A stretch of 64,000 nucleotides of DNA from Sphingobacterium sp. CZ-2 (GTDB lineage: Bacteria > Bacteroidota > Bacteroidia > Sphingobacteriales > Sphingobacteriaceae): contig NZ_CP038159.1 of assembly GCF_004526235.1 (NCBI RefSeq), positions 2,356,001 to 2,420,000 on the forward strand, read 5' to 3'. Each line of letters starts with the position of its first letter. The stretch's first letter is position 1. Of this stretch, positions 34,472-43,323 are shown piece after piece. Position numbers and translations under genes: made by a program. The notes beneath the pieces were generated by a model. The model did not search any database, had not been told where the DNA came from, and saw nothing but the letters and a program-made list of their open reading frames with translations.

Positions 34472-35905
34472 ATGAAAAAGCATTTATTAAAATATATATT
34501 ATTTGCCCTTACGCCTATTGCGGTTGCTTCCTGTACTAATTTCGATGATTCGTACTATGAGAACCCCAATAAGCCAAGTAAGGCCTCAGGAACGCAATTG
34601 ATTGCGAATGCACAGTTTTTCCTGCCAAATTTAAGCTCTAGCGCGTATGGTGTGCATTATCCGCAATACCTGAGTTTAACAACCTATACAGATAATACCC
34701 GTTTTATTGCGCAGAACTTTGATTTTGAGACCTGGTATGTGGGTCCGTTGATGAACTTGGAGGATGTGCTGAGCAAGCAGGAAGCATTGGATGCTAATGA
34801 AGGGCCGGTTGCCAATCAGGTTGCCGTAGCCAAGATCTTAAAAGCATTCTTTATGTGGAATGTGACGGATAGATGGGGGGATGTGCCGTATACGGAAGCT
34901 TTCCGGGGAACTGCTCTTCCAAATCCTAAATACGATAAGCAGGAGGATATCTATAAAGCTTTATTTACTTTATTGGATGAAGCGAATGCCGCTATTGTAT
35001 TGACGAACGGAACGATCAAGAACGATATTATTTATAAGGGGGATATGTCCAAGTGGAAGAAGTTAGGGAATTCCATCCATATGTTGATGGCCTTACGCTT
35101 ATCCAAAGTGAATCCTACCTTAGGGAAGGCGGAGTTTGAAAAGGCCATGCAGGCTGGGGATATGACCGCAAATGCGGATAATTTATCCTATCCTCATTTG
35201 GCGCAGGCTGCCCATCAGAACTTCTGGTACAATTCCTTTACGGTATTGAAAAGAAACTGGTATGCTTTGTCGGAGGCTTTGGTAAACCTGATGTTGCCGC
35301 AGGAGGATCCTCGATTGGCGATTTATGGCGATAAGAATGCAGCAGGTGGATACGCTGGATTGGCTTTTGGAAAAGCGGTTCCGAATCCGGATGTGGATAT
35401 CCCTAAGGTTTCCTTGTTAGGAGCTGGGATCAGGAATCAAGATTCACCGGTGCCATTGGTTACTTATGCTCAATTGCAGTTTGCAAAAGCGGAAGCCGCG
35501 AAGTTGGGATGGATTGCTGGTGGAGATGCGCAGGCGAAAACGTATTATGAAACGGGGATAAAAGAATCGATCAAGCAATGGACCGGTTCGGATGCTTCAG
35601 CAGCTGGATATTTGGCAAAACCGGCTATTGTTTATTCGCCAGCGAAGGCCTTGGAGCAGATTGCTACGCAACGGTATATTCATGTGTTTCCGTATGGGTA
35701 TGAAGGTTGGGCAGAATGGAGAAGGACAGGTTATCCTGTGCTGACACTGGCTTCGGATATTAATGGTGGTAAGATGCCTAGGAGAGATGGTTATCCGCTA
35801 AGTGAGGCCGCAAATAATAAAGCGAATTATGAAGCTGCGGTTTCTGCGCTTCCATATGGTGGCGAGGATAATTTGAATAGTAGGGTGTGGTGGGATAAGC
35901 CGTAA
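34472..35905 (+). CDS. SusD/RagB-family lipoprotein (SusD-like_2 type)
   Basis: A 477-residue surface lipoprotein with lipobox PIAVASC (C20). Family features are DVPYTEAFRGTALPNPKYDKQEDIYKALFTLLDEAN, the TPR-like SKWKKLGNSIHMLMALRLSKV and YGYEGWAEWRRTGYP near the end. It forms the lid that captures substrate for the SusC channel encoded just before it. A repeat cluster follows its stop. Confidence 0.93.
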   Translation: MKKHLLKYILFALTPIAVASCTNFDDSYYENPNKPSKASGTQLIANAQFFLPNLSSSAYGVHYPQYLSLTTYTDNTRFIAQNFDFETWYVGPLMNLEDVLSKQEALDANEGPVANQVAVAKILKAFFMWNVTDRWGDVPYTEAFRGTALPNPKYDKQEDIYKALFTLLDEANAAIVLTNGTIKNDIIYKGDMSKWKKLGNSIHMLMALRLSKVNPTLGKAEFEKAMQAGDMTANADNLSYPHLAQAAHQNFWYNSFTVLKRNWYALSEALVNLMLPQEDPRLAIYGDKNAAGGYAGLAFGKAVPNPDVDIPKVSLLGAGIRNQDSPVPLVTYAQLQFAKAEAAKLGWIAGGDAQAKTYYETGIKESIKQWTGSDASAAGYLAKPAIVYSPAKALEQIATQRYIHVFPYGYEGWAEWRRTGYPVLTLASDINGGKMPRRDGYPLSEAANNKANYEAAVSALPYGGEDNLNSRVWWDKP

Positions 35906-35933
35906 GATTCTTTCCTCGTGGGGAGGTTTTACC

Positions 35934-36086
35934 GTCCTTGCGAGGAGACTATTTCGTCATAGCGAGGAGTTCATACCGTCATTGCGAGGAGGTACGACGA
36001 AGCAATCTTTGGATTAGTTTAAAGATTGCTTCGTTCCTCGCAATGACGTGATTCCTCACGATGACGTGTTACCTCGCAATGACGGT
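35934..36086. repeat. Palindromic repeat cluster (GTCATTGCGAGG type) in a convergent gap
   Basis: Several degenerate copies of CGTCATTGCGAGGAG lead to GAAGCAATCTTT (35999-36010) and its partner AAAGATTGCTTC (36021-36032), then copies of CCTCGCAATGACG in the opposite sense. The whole folds into a long imperfect hairpin. It fills the gap between the converging SusD-like and topoisomerase genes. The same repeat fills the gap at 57.3-57.4 kb. Confidence 0.9.
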
Positions 36087-36087
36087 T

Positions 36088-38940
36088 TTAGTCTTTATCA
36101 GTACCTCCGAAAAGGCCTAATTGACCGTTATCATCAATCTGAATATCATCTGGATTGGTAATTTCAAATGAAATCTCATCTGCTTTCGGAACCACCTCTT
36201 CATTCTTCTCAACATCCAGTTTTTTCTGAACGTCTTCCTTCTTCGGAACATTAACTGCTTTCTGAACGTCCTCTTCCTTCTTAACATCCTCCACATTCCC
36301 CATCTTTGGATTTTCCGCTTTAAAATCTACTTCTTCCATTCCTCCGTTATCACCTTCCAAACCAACACCATTACCATCCAAACTACCACCAACTTCCAAA
36401 CCACCAACTTCCACTACCTCTGCCAAATCCTTCTCCTCCGTCAACAACTTGATTTTTTTCACGGTATGGAAAGATAACCTATTCCCTTGCGCCTTCATAC
36501 CCTTCACATCCACGATTTCTGTTAAATCCTGATCCAAATTCTCTTCCGTCTGCGATTTCCCTTTTAACAAATCAAGATGAACAACAGGTTGATCATTATT
36601 GGTCAACAAGATCAATTTGCTATCCTCGCCAATAAATTTCACACGCTTTCCAACCGGATTATCATCAAAATTAAACCTCTTCACAAAATAAGTTCCTTTA
36701 CTATCCTGGTGAATCGCTGTATAAACCTGCTCCGGAATAAATTTTTCCAATCTGATCATCTTCTCATCAAAATGGTTATTCAGATCAAAGGTGCTCAGTT
36801 CATAAGAACCATCGCCCAAAGCCATTAATATCTTATCATCACCATCAAATTCACCCAAGAACTTCCCACGATCATCAGCATTCAAACGCTTCAAGATATC
36901 ATCATACCAGATCTTCCTGCCCGCAAGAGTGGATATCCCCGCACTTTTGAAAATGATTTTCTTAACCGGATACTTACTCACGATATTTCCCTGAGAACCC
37001 CGGCCTTTAATGGCCACTTCTGCAAAATCCATATCAAAATTCAGTTTCCGAAGCTTCGTATGTGGCTTCAATTGCACGTTGACAATCTCTGCCTCCCCAT
37101 TCGAATTCGCAGTAAAATACAATATTTTGGTACCCTTGCTTCCTTTCCCGATATCATAATCCTTATCACGCGTCACCCCGGTTACCGCAAAACGTTTAAT
37201 ATAACTCGTTCCAGTCGCTCCATCCTTATAAATCGCATTGTAAATCGTCCGCTCATCACCTTTCTTGAATACCGCCACATGGATGATATCCTTGCCCACA
37301 AACACCTTATCCTGAATTTTTACAATGGAATATTTACCATCCGCACGGAACACAATGATATCATCGATATCCGAGCAATCGCCCACCAGTTCATCCTTAC
37401 GCATGTTGGTCCCGATGAATCCCTCTTCACGATTGACATATAATTTTGCATTGGCAAGGGCAACCTGCGTCGCCTCCACCTTGTCAAATACGCGAAGCTC
37501 TGTTTTGCGTTCGCGGCCTTTGCTGTACTTTCCGCGCAGGTATTCGAACCATTTGATGGTGAATTCCGTCAGGTTCCGAAGGTTCTTCTTCACCTCCTTG
37601 ATTTCATCCTCCAAAGCCTTCATCATCTCATCCGCCTTTTTCACATCAAATCGCGTGATGCTACTCATCGGTTTATCGATCAAGCGTTTATAATCCTCCG
37701 GAAGGATAGGGCGGTAGAACTGCTCGAAGAAAGGTTCAAACAAGCGGTTCAATACCTCGACCACCGTTTCAAAATCTCCAGAATTTTCATAGTCAGGATG
37801 TTTGTACATCCCTTCTTGGATAAAGATCTTCAAAAGATTACTGAAGAAGATCTTCTCCATCAATTCATTCAAGCGGATCTCCAACTCCTGTTTCAGGAGG
37901 CTTTTGGTCTGCTTGGTATTCTCGATTAGAATATCATTCACACTCATGAAATGAGGTTTGTTATTCTTGATCACACAGGTATTTGGCGAAATGGATGTTT
38001 CGCAACCTGTAAAAGCATATAAGGCATCGATCGTTACATGAGGGGAGATCCCAGGTGCCAAATGCACCAAAATCTCCACGAATTCTGCTGTATTATCCTC
38101 GATTTTCTTGATTTTTATTTTACCCTTTTCATTGGCAGTAACGATACTATCGATCAAACTGCCCGTCGTAGTGCCAAAAGGGATTTCCGTGATCGCCAAG
38201 GTCTTTTTATCGCGTTCCTCGATCTTCGCTCGTACGCGTATTTTTCCACCACGCTGCCCTTCGTTATAACCCGTAACATCGGCCATACCGCCTGTCGGGA
38301 AATCGGGATAGATACTTGGTCTTTCCCCTTGAAGGACCTGGATGGATCCATCGATCAGCTCGATGAAGTTATGGGGCATGATCTTGGTCGCCAAACCTAC
38401 AGCAATACCTTCCGCACCTTGTGTCAACAACAAAGGGAATTTTACCGGTAGGGTGATCGGTTCTTTCTTTCGACCATCATAACTCAACTGCCACTCGGTG
38501 GTATCCGGATTGAAGACCACTTCCAGCGCAAATTTCGACAAACGACCTTCGATATAACGTGCCGCAGCGGCAGAATCGCCAGTGATCGGATCTCCCCAGT
38601 TTCCCTGACAATCGATCAACAGGTTCTTTTGTCCCAATTGGACCATCGCATCCCCAATAGAGGCATCTCCATGCGGGTGGAACTGCATGGTATTTCCGAT
38701 GACATTGGCTGCTTTGTTGTATCTTCCATCATCCATCTCTTTCAACGAGTGCAGGATGCGTCGCTGAACCGGTTTGAAACCATCGTTGATATGTGGAACA
38801 GCACGGTCTAGAATAACGTAGGATGCATAATCTAGAAACCAGTTCTCATACAGTCCCGAAAGGGGAATCGTATTGCTTTGTTGGTCTTGTGATGGGCTTT
38901 GTTCGTTGTTTTCGTCGATGTTGTTAATTTCGTCGCTCAT
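36088..38940 (-). CDS. parC: DNA topoisomerase IV subunit A (GyrA/ParC family)
   Basis: A 950-residue type IIA topoisomerase subunit. The breakage-reunion domain begins at LYENWFLDYASYVILDRAVP, with the quinolone region FHPHGDASIGDAMV and the catalytic Y129 in AAARYIEGR. A beta-pinwheel follows (about 510-810). The last 130 residues are an acidic, low-complexity tail rich in V, D, K and E with repeated DVQK/DVEK units, ending QLGLFGGTDKD. QLGLF (36109-36123) matches the bacterial sliding-clamp-binding pattern QLxLF. The ParE partner is not in the window. The long poorly conserved start region is as predicted from the ATG. Confidence 0.9.
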   Translation of the reverse strand: MSDEINNIDENNEQSPSQDQQSNTIPLSGLYENWFLDYASYVILDRAVPHINDGFKPVQRRILHSLKEMDDGRYNKAANVIGNTMQFHPHGDASIGDAMVQLGQKNLLIDCQGNWGDPITGDSAAAARYIEGRLSKFALEVVFNPDTTEWQLSYDGRKKEPITLPVKFPLLLTQGAEGIAVGLATKIMPHNFIELIDGSIQVLQGERPSIYPDFPTGGMADVTGYNEGQRGGKIRVRAKIEERDKKTLAITEIPFGTTTGSLIDSIVTANEKGKIKIKKIEDNTAEFVEILVHLAPGISPHVTIDALYAFTGCETSISPNTCVIKNNKPHFMSVNDILIENTKQTKSLLKQELEIRLNELMEKIFFSNLLKIFIQEGMYKHPDYENSGDFETVVEVLNRLFEPFFEQFYRPILPEDYKRLIDKPMSSITRFDVKKADEMMKALEDEIKEVKKNLRNLTEFTIKWFEYLRGKYSKGRERKTELRVFDKVEATQVALANAKLYVNREEGFIGTNMRKDELVGDCSDIDDIIVFRADGKYSIVKIQDKVFVGKDIIHVAVFKKGDERTIYNAIYKDGATGTSYIKRFAVTGVTRDKDYDIGKGSKGTKILYFTANSNGEAEIVNVQLKPHTKLRKLNFDMDFAEVAIKGRGSQGNIVSKYPVKKIIFKSAGISTLAGRKIWYDDILKRLNADDRGKFLGEFDGDDKILMALGDGSYELSTFDLNNHFDEKMIRLEKFIPEQVYTAIHQDSKGTYFVKRFNFDDNPVGKRVKFIGEDSKLILLTNNDQPVVHLDLLKGKSQTEENLDQDLTEIVDVKGMKAQGNRLSFHTVKKIKLLTEEKDLAEVVEVGGLEVGGSLDGNGVGLEGDNGGMEEVDFKAENPKMGNVEDVKKEEDVQKAVNVPKKEDVQKKLDVEKNEEVVPKADEISFEITNPDDIQIDDNGQLGLFGGTDKD

Positions 38941-39050
38941 TTACTGTTTGTAAGTTTTTCGGGTTTGGCAGATTCGAATACTGCAAACCTTGTAAAAATA
39001 CAAAATTCATTTTATTTTTAGGTTTATATCCGCATACCTCATCACGCATT

Positions 39051-39854
39051 ATGAAGAATTTTCTGTTAAGTGTTTTATTCAGTTGTTTATTGTTAGTTGC
39101 CCAGGCCCAACAGGCTGCCTACCAGTTGAAAGAAAATATTTCTTATGCTGGAAAAGAGGCCGATGCCTATAGCCAAGAGCGCTGTGTATTAGATCTTTAT
39201 TTCCCTACGGGCAAAAAAGATTTTGTGACCGTTTTATGGTTTCATGGCGGTGGACTAACCGGAGGAAATAAGGAAATCCCGGCCTTTCTAAAAGACAAGG
39301 GAATTGCCGTCATCGGCGTCGGTTATCGCCTTTCGCCAAAGGCTAAGGTCGAAGATATCATACAAGATGCTGCCAAAGCCGTACAATGGGCATATCAACA
39401 CCTGGAAACTTATGGGGGCAATAAAAACAAACTGGTACTTTCCGGGCATTCTGCCGGGGGATACCTTAACCTGATGTTGGCCTTAAATCCGAGGTACCTG
39501 AAAGAAGTTGCTGTTCCTGAACAGGCGATTCTGGGCATCGTACCTTTCAGCCCCCAATGTATTACCCATTTTACTGCACGAGCGGAGCAGAAAGTCGATA
39601 TCAACCAGCCGGTGATTGATGCGTTGGCACCTTTATTCTGGGTACGGAAGGAAGCTTCCCCGATCACCTTGATCACGGGCGATCGCGAACTCGAGATGGT
39701 GGGCCGTTACGAAGAGAATGCCTACCTCGCCCGGATGTTGAAAATTGTGGGCCACCAACAGGTAAAACTGATCGAACTTGATGGCTATGACCATAATATG
39801 GTTTATCCGGGTTTGCCTCTTTTGTGGAAAGAGATCCAAAACTGGTCAAAATAG
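39051..39854 (+). CDS. Exported alpha/beta hydrolase (esterase/lipase-like)
   Basis: A 267-residue hydrolase with a signal peptide (MKNFLLSVLFSCLLLVAQAQ). The oxyanion motif FHGGGLTGG and nucleophile motif LSGHSAGGYL mark a carboxylesterase of the hormone-sensitive-lipase type; the His of the triad is likely in ELDGYDHNMVYPG. The substrate is unknown. It lies alone between topoisomerase IV and DNA polymerase IV genes. Confidence 0.87.
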   Translation: MKNFLLSVLFSCLLLVAQAQQAAYQLKENISYAGKEADAYSQERCVLDLYFPTGKKDFVTVLWFHGGGLTGGNKEIPAFLKDKGIAVIGVGYRLSPKAKVEDIIQDAAKAVQWAYQHLETYGGNKNKLVLSGHSAGGYLNLMLALNPRYLKEVAVPEQAILGIVPFSPQCITHFTARAEQKVDINQPVIDALAPLFWVRKEASPITLITGDRELEMVGRYEENAYLARMLKIVGHQQVKLIELDGYDHNMVYPGLPLLWKEIQNWSK

Positions 39855-39897
39855 GATTACCTTATCCCGATAAAATTTCTAAAAGCGCTATTGTTTG

Positions 39898-39910
39898 CTA
39901 ATATTTTTAG
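39898..39910. promoter_or_regulatory. Palindrome CTAATATTTTTAG before dinB (shared with the dnaE-type gene)
   Basis: CTAATATTTTTAG is a near-perfect palindrome 31 bp before the dinB start. The same 13 bases, read on the minus strand, lie 32 bp before the error-prone dnaE-type gene (48629-48641), and flanking TTT is shared. It likely binds a common repressor of DNA-damage genes. No regulator gene for it is in the window. Confidence 0.6.
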
Positions 39911-39941
39911 TATTTTTGAAATACTATTTTAATATTTAGCT

Positions 39942-41135
39942 ATGGAACTGTTTGATAGTAAGCGTTTTGTTGCGCATTTGGATTTGGATACCTTTTTTGT
40001 AAGTGTAGAAAGGCTCAAGAACAGTCAGTTCATTGGCAAGCCTTTGATCGTGGGGGGTATGAGTGATCGTGCGGTGGTATCTGCCTGTAGTTATGAAACC
40101 CGAAAATTTGGTGTACACAGTGCCATGCCGATGAAATTGGCTTTGCGATTATGCCCGCATGCGATCGTGGTGCGTGGTGATATGGACAGTTACAGTTATT
40201 ATTCCCGGGTGGTGACGGATGTGGTGCGGGAGACCGTTCCGGTGATGGAAAAGGCGAGCGTGGATGAGTTCTATGTGGACCTGACGGGTGTGGATCGATT
40301 TTTTGGATGCAGCCAATTCATGAGCGAGCTGAAGGATAAGATCCGGAAGGAGAGTGGCTTGCCGATCAGCTATGCCCTGGCATCGAACAAACTGGTGAGC
40401 AAGGTGGCTACGGATGATGCAAAACCCGATGGCAAAAAAGAGATCCTCCATGGTCTGGAAAAGGATTACCTGGCTCCGTTGAAGATCGAGCGGATGCCCG
40501 GTATAGGACAGAAAACAGGGACCTTACTGCAACAGATGGGCGTACGGACCATCAAGATATTGAGCGAGATCCCTCTGCCGATGATGCAGAATCTCCTGGG
40601 GAAGAACGGCATCGACCTTTCCCGAAAGGCCAATGGCATCGATCCATCACCCATTATTCCCTATTCGGAACAGAAGAGCATGGGAACGGAAGAAACCTTC
40701 CATCAGGATACCATCGATATGAATTTCCTGAACGCTGAATTGATCCGGATGACGGAGAAACTGACTTTTCAGCTCCGAAAACAAGAACGGCTCACCGGCT
40801 GTGTGACGGTAAAACTGCGTTATGCCAATTTCGATACGGTAAGCAAGCAAATGGTTATTTCCTATACGGCTTCCGATGCGGTATTGCTCAAGAAAGTGAA
40901 GGAACTCTTCGGTAAGTTGTTTGACCGGCGGATGCTGGTACGCCTGATCGGGGTTCGCTTCAGCCATTTGGTGCAGGGTTCCCAACAGATCAACCTGTTT
41001 GAAGATACCGAAGAGGCCGTTCGTTTATACCAAGCCATGGACGCTATGCGCGCGCGATTTGGAGATGAAGCGATCAAAAGGGCTATTTCTACACCTCCAA
41101 AACCGGCTCAGAAACGAGACGCCTTTCGAGCATAA
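39942..41135 (+). CDS. dinB: DNA polymerase IV (Y-family)
   Basis: A 397-residue translesion polymerase. Catalytic D14 and the pair D108-E109 (ASVDEFYVDLTG) bind metal; VSACSYETRKFGV is the finger region and ERMPGIGQKTGTLLQQMGV the helix-hairpin-helix. The little-finger domain ends with QQINLFED, a sliding-clamp-binding motif (QINLF, residues 349-353). The last 15 codons overlap the converging glycosyltransferase gene. A palindrome before the gene is shared with the DnaE-type polymerase gene. Confidence 0.95.
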   Translation: MELFDSKRFVAHLDLDTFFVSVERLKNSQFIGKPLIVGGMSDRAVVSACSYETRKFGVHSAMPMKLALRLCPHAIVVRGDMDSYSYYSRVVTDVVRETVPVMEKASVDEFYVDLTGVDRFFGCSQFMSELKDKIRKESGLPISYALASNKLVSKVATDDAKPDGKKEILHGLEKDYLAPLKIERMPGIGQKTGTLLQQMGVRTIKILSEIPLPMMQNLLGKNGIDLSRKANGIDPSPIIPYSEQKSMGTEETFHQDTIDMNFLNAELIRMTEKLTFQLRKQERLTGCVTVKLRYANFDTVSKQMVISYTASDAVLLKKVKELFGKLFDRRMLVRLIGVRFSHLVQGSQQINLFEDTEEAVRLYQAMDAMRARFGDEAIKRAISTPPKPAQKRDAFRA

Positions 41136-42297
41136 GCTCCACATATTTCCTGCACATCTTATCCCATCCATAATTATTTCTGGAATATTCCTGATAGCGC
41201 AGGGCAGCCATCCCAAAATGGTCCTCATTGAAAAAAAGCTCCTGTAATTGTGCCACCCAGGCCTTTGCATCGTTGGATGGCAGAAGAATCCCGTTTTTAT
41301 TTTGTTTGATGGCGTCGGTGATCCCGTCGATCTCCGAGGCGATCACCAAGGTTCCGGCCAGGGAAGCCTCTAAGCAGACCAATCCGAAACCTTCCATATC
41401 CCCATCTACCCGGATGTTGGGCATGAGAAATGCAGAAGCATTGGCCAATAAAAGCTTCAGGTCGGAAAAGGGTACTTTTCCAAAATGTATCACCCGATCT
41501 TTGATCTCCCTTTTTTTCAGGAGCCTGCGGATGGCTGCTTGGTCGCTGGGATAGCCTAGAAAAAGAAAAAGCAGCGACCTGAACTTCTTGGGCAAAGCAT
41601 ACAACAAACGTTCGGTAAGCCCCGTTTTTTTCTGAAAAGGACCGACCATAAAGAGCTTAACATCCGCGGGAAGCTGCGGAACCACCTCTTCCAATAGCCA
41701 GGAGAAACCCTTGCGCTGCACGGATCTGCCCAGGGTAATGAGATACTTTTGCTCCGGAGAAATAGCGGGAAAACGACGCTGGAGATCCGACCTTTCCAGG
41801 TTCCCGCGATCCATCCCTTCCGTATCCACCCCATTGGGAATAACATAAACTTTTTCACGAGGAATACCTCTACGGATAGCCGCATCGGCTGTTGCTTGGC
41901 TCACCGTGATGATCTTATCATAATGAGCGGCCAATTTAGGGATGATCCTTTTCTGAAAGAATGCCCAAGGGAATACAATATCCAATCCATGCAGGGTAAC
42001 CATTTTCCGGAGATGGCCATAACCTTTATGCGATAGGGCGAAGGAGGCAATCAACCCATCATTGAAATGGATCACCTGGATCTGGGGATGCGTTTTCAAC
42101 AGGGACAGTATCCGATGGTTGAGCAGGAAAAAGAAGGTCAAAAGGCTTTCCTTATCCTTTCGGAACACCAGTTTGTGAATTTTGGCATACCGGGCAGAAC
42201 CTTGGATCAGTTCGTAGGACTGCTTTTCCATGCCTCCGGTTGCTGGAGGATATTTATGGCTAACAAATAATATTTCAGGAAGTGGCTGTTGCGACAT
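41089..42297 (-). CDS. Glycosyltransferase family 4
   Basis: A retaining GT-B glycosyltransferase of about 402 residues from the Met at 42297 (MSQQPLPEILFVSHKYPPATGGMEKQ); the frame is open further upstream, but the family starts here. The donor site has ITLGRSVQRKG and EGFGLVCLE (E-x7-E). It is the third gene of a minus-strand operon with another GT4 and a flippase-like membrane protein. It overlaps the previous gene by 23 bp. It likely adds a sugar to a lipid or surface glycan. Confidence 0.88.
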   Translation of the reverse strand: MSQQPLPEILFVSHKYPPATGGMEKQSYELIQGSARYAKIHKLVFRKDKESLLTFFFLLNHRILSLLKTHPQIQVIHFNDGLIASFALSHKGYGHLRKMVTLHGLDIVFPWAFFQKRIIPKLAAHYDKIITVSQATADAAIRRGIPREKVYVIPNGVDTEGMDRGNLERSDLQRRFPAISPEQKYLITLGRSVQRKGFSWLLEEVVPQLPADVKLFMVGPFQKKTGLTERLLYALPKKFRSLLFLFLGYPSDQAAIRRLLKKREIKDRVIHFGKVPFSDLKLLLANASAFLMPNIRVDGDMEGFGLVCLEASLAGTLVIASEIDGITDAIKQNKNGILLPSNDAKAWVAQLQELFFNEDHFGMAALRYQEYSRNNYGWDKMCRKYVELMLERRLVSEPVLEV

Positions 42298-43291
42298 GAT
42301 TGATTTCTTTTTTGATGAAAAGGTAAAGGATGAACCCGATGACGATCCAGCTGAGCTGTCTTGCCCTACGCAGGATGGATACCGTGATCCAAACGGATGC
42401 ACCGGTAATACCAATGGCGGCCAACATCAGTTTATTCCCCAGTTCTTCTACCCCCAACTGCCCAGGAACAAAAGCGCCCAAGCTTTTGAATACAATGACG
42501 CTCATGTCCAGCAATAGGCCGTGCATGGGCAGCACATCGAATCCAAGAAAAAGGAGGATGAAATAGAATTCCAAGCTACCTACGATCCAGTGGAGCGTAG
42601 CTAAGGCATAGGAAAACCAGAAAGTACGGGTGTTTTCCTGATAAAAGCTGCGAATATCGTTTAAGAGGTTCAGGATGTTATAGTATATTTTTTCCAAGAA
42701 ATTCCGGGGCTTTTTTAGCGAGGAAGTATGCTTCTTACCGCTCTTCGATAACCAGATGAACAAACCTATTTTGGCAACAAGCAACACAACAAAAATCAGG
42801 TAAAACACCCAACCGAAACGTTGTATGGCCTGCATACCAGCCGGATTGCTGATCAACCAAACACAGGCCCCCAAAAAAAGTAATATTTGGGATAATACGG
42901 CAGTCACACGGGAGCTGGCTACCGAATTGATGGCCACCGATTTGGAGATGCCATAAGGTTTCAACAGTTCGGCCTTCAGCATATCACCACCAATAATGCT
43001 GGTGGGATTATAGAGCCCAACTGTTTCCCCGACCTGACGCAAAGAGAATAATCGAAAAACAGAAATCTTCGATCTTTCCTTCCCCAAACAAACATGCCAA
43101 GACCAGGTGCCGATCAGATAAGCCAAATAGGTGATCCCCAGCAGGTACAGAAAACGGAATCCAATGCCGCTAAGTTCTTTCCAGACCGACTGGAAATCCG
43201 TATTCCAAAGGAAAATCCCGATGAATACGACAATACTGATCAGCAATAATTGCTTGACCCGCTTTTTAGTTATTTTAATCGACCTGCCCAT
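42275..43291 (-). CDS. Lysylphosphatidylglycerol synthase TM-region (YbhN/UPF0104) family protein
   Basis: A 338-residue integral membrane protein with about eight helices (VKQLLLISIVVFIGIFLW, FRFLYLLGITYLAYLIGTW, VLSQILLFLGACVWLI and others). Family patterns are VGLYNPTSIIGGDMLKAELL and SLGAFVPGQLGVEELGNKL. This family includes the flippase part of MprF, without its catalytic domain here, so lipid flipping is a reasonable guess. It sits between two GT4 genes and ends inside the next one. Confidence 0.87.
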   Translation of the reverse strand: MGRSIKITKKRVKQLLLISIVVFIGIFLWNTDFQSVWKELSGIGFRFLYLLGITYLAYLIGTWSWHVCLGKERSKISVFRLFSLRQVGETVGLYNPTSIIGGDMLKAELLKPYGISKSVAINSVASSRVTAVLSQILLFLGACVWLISNPAGMQAIQRFGWVFYLIFVVLLVAKIGLFIWLSKSGKKHTSSLKKPRNFLEKIYYNILNLLNDIRSFYQENTRTFWFSYALATLHWIVGSLEFYFILLFLGFDVLPMHGLLLDMSVIVFKSLGAFVPGQLGVEELGNKLMLAAIGITGASVWITVSILRRARQLSWIVIGFILYLFIKKEINHVATATS

Positions 43292-43323
43292 TGACTGCTA
43301 TTCCAAAAGATCCACCTGCCCAA

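Noticed and set aside
16846..35905. One polysaccharide-utilisation locus joining GH116, sulfatase and SusC/SusD
   Set aside because: The SusC/SusD pair is 10 kb from the sulfatase with unrelated operons between, and the GH116 and sulfatase genes are on opposite strands.
35934..36086. CRISPR array
   Set aside because: The units are short degenerate palindromes without uniform repeats and unique spacers, and no cas gene is present in the window.
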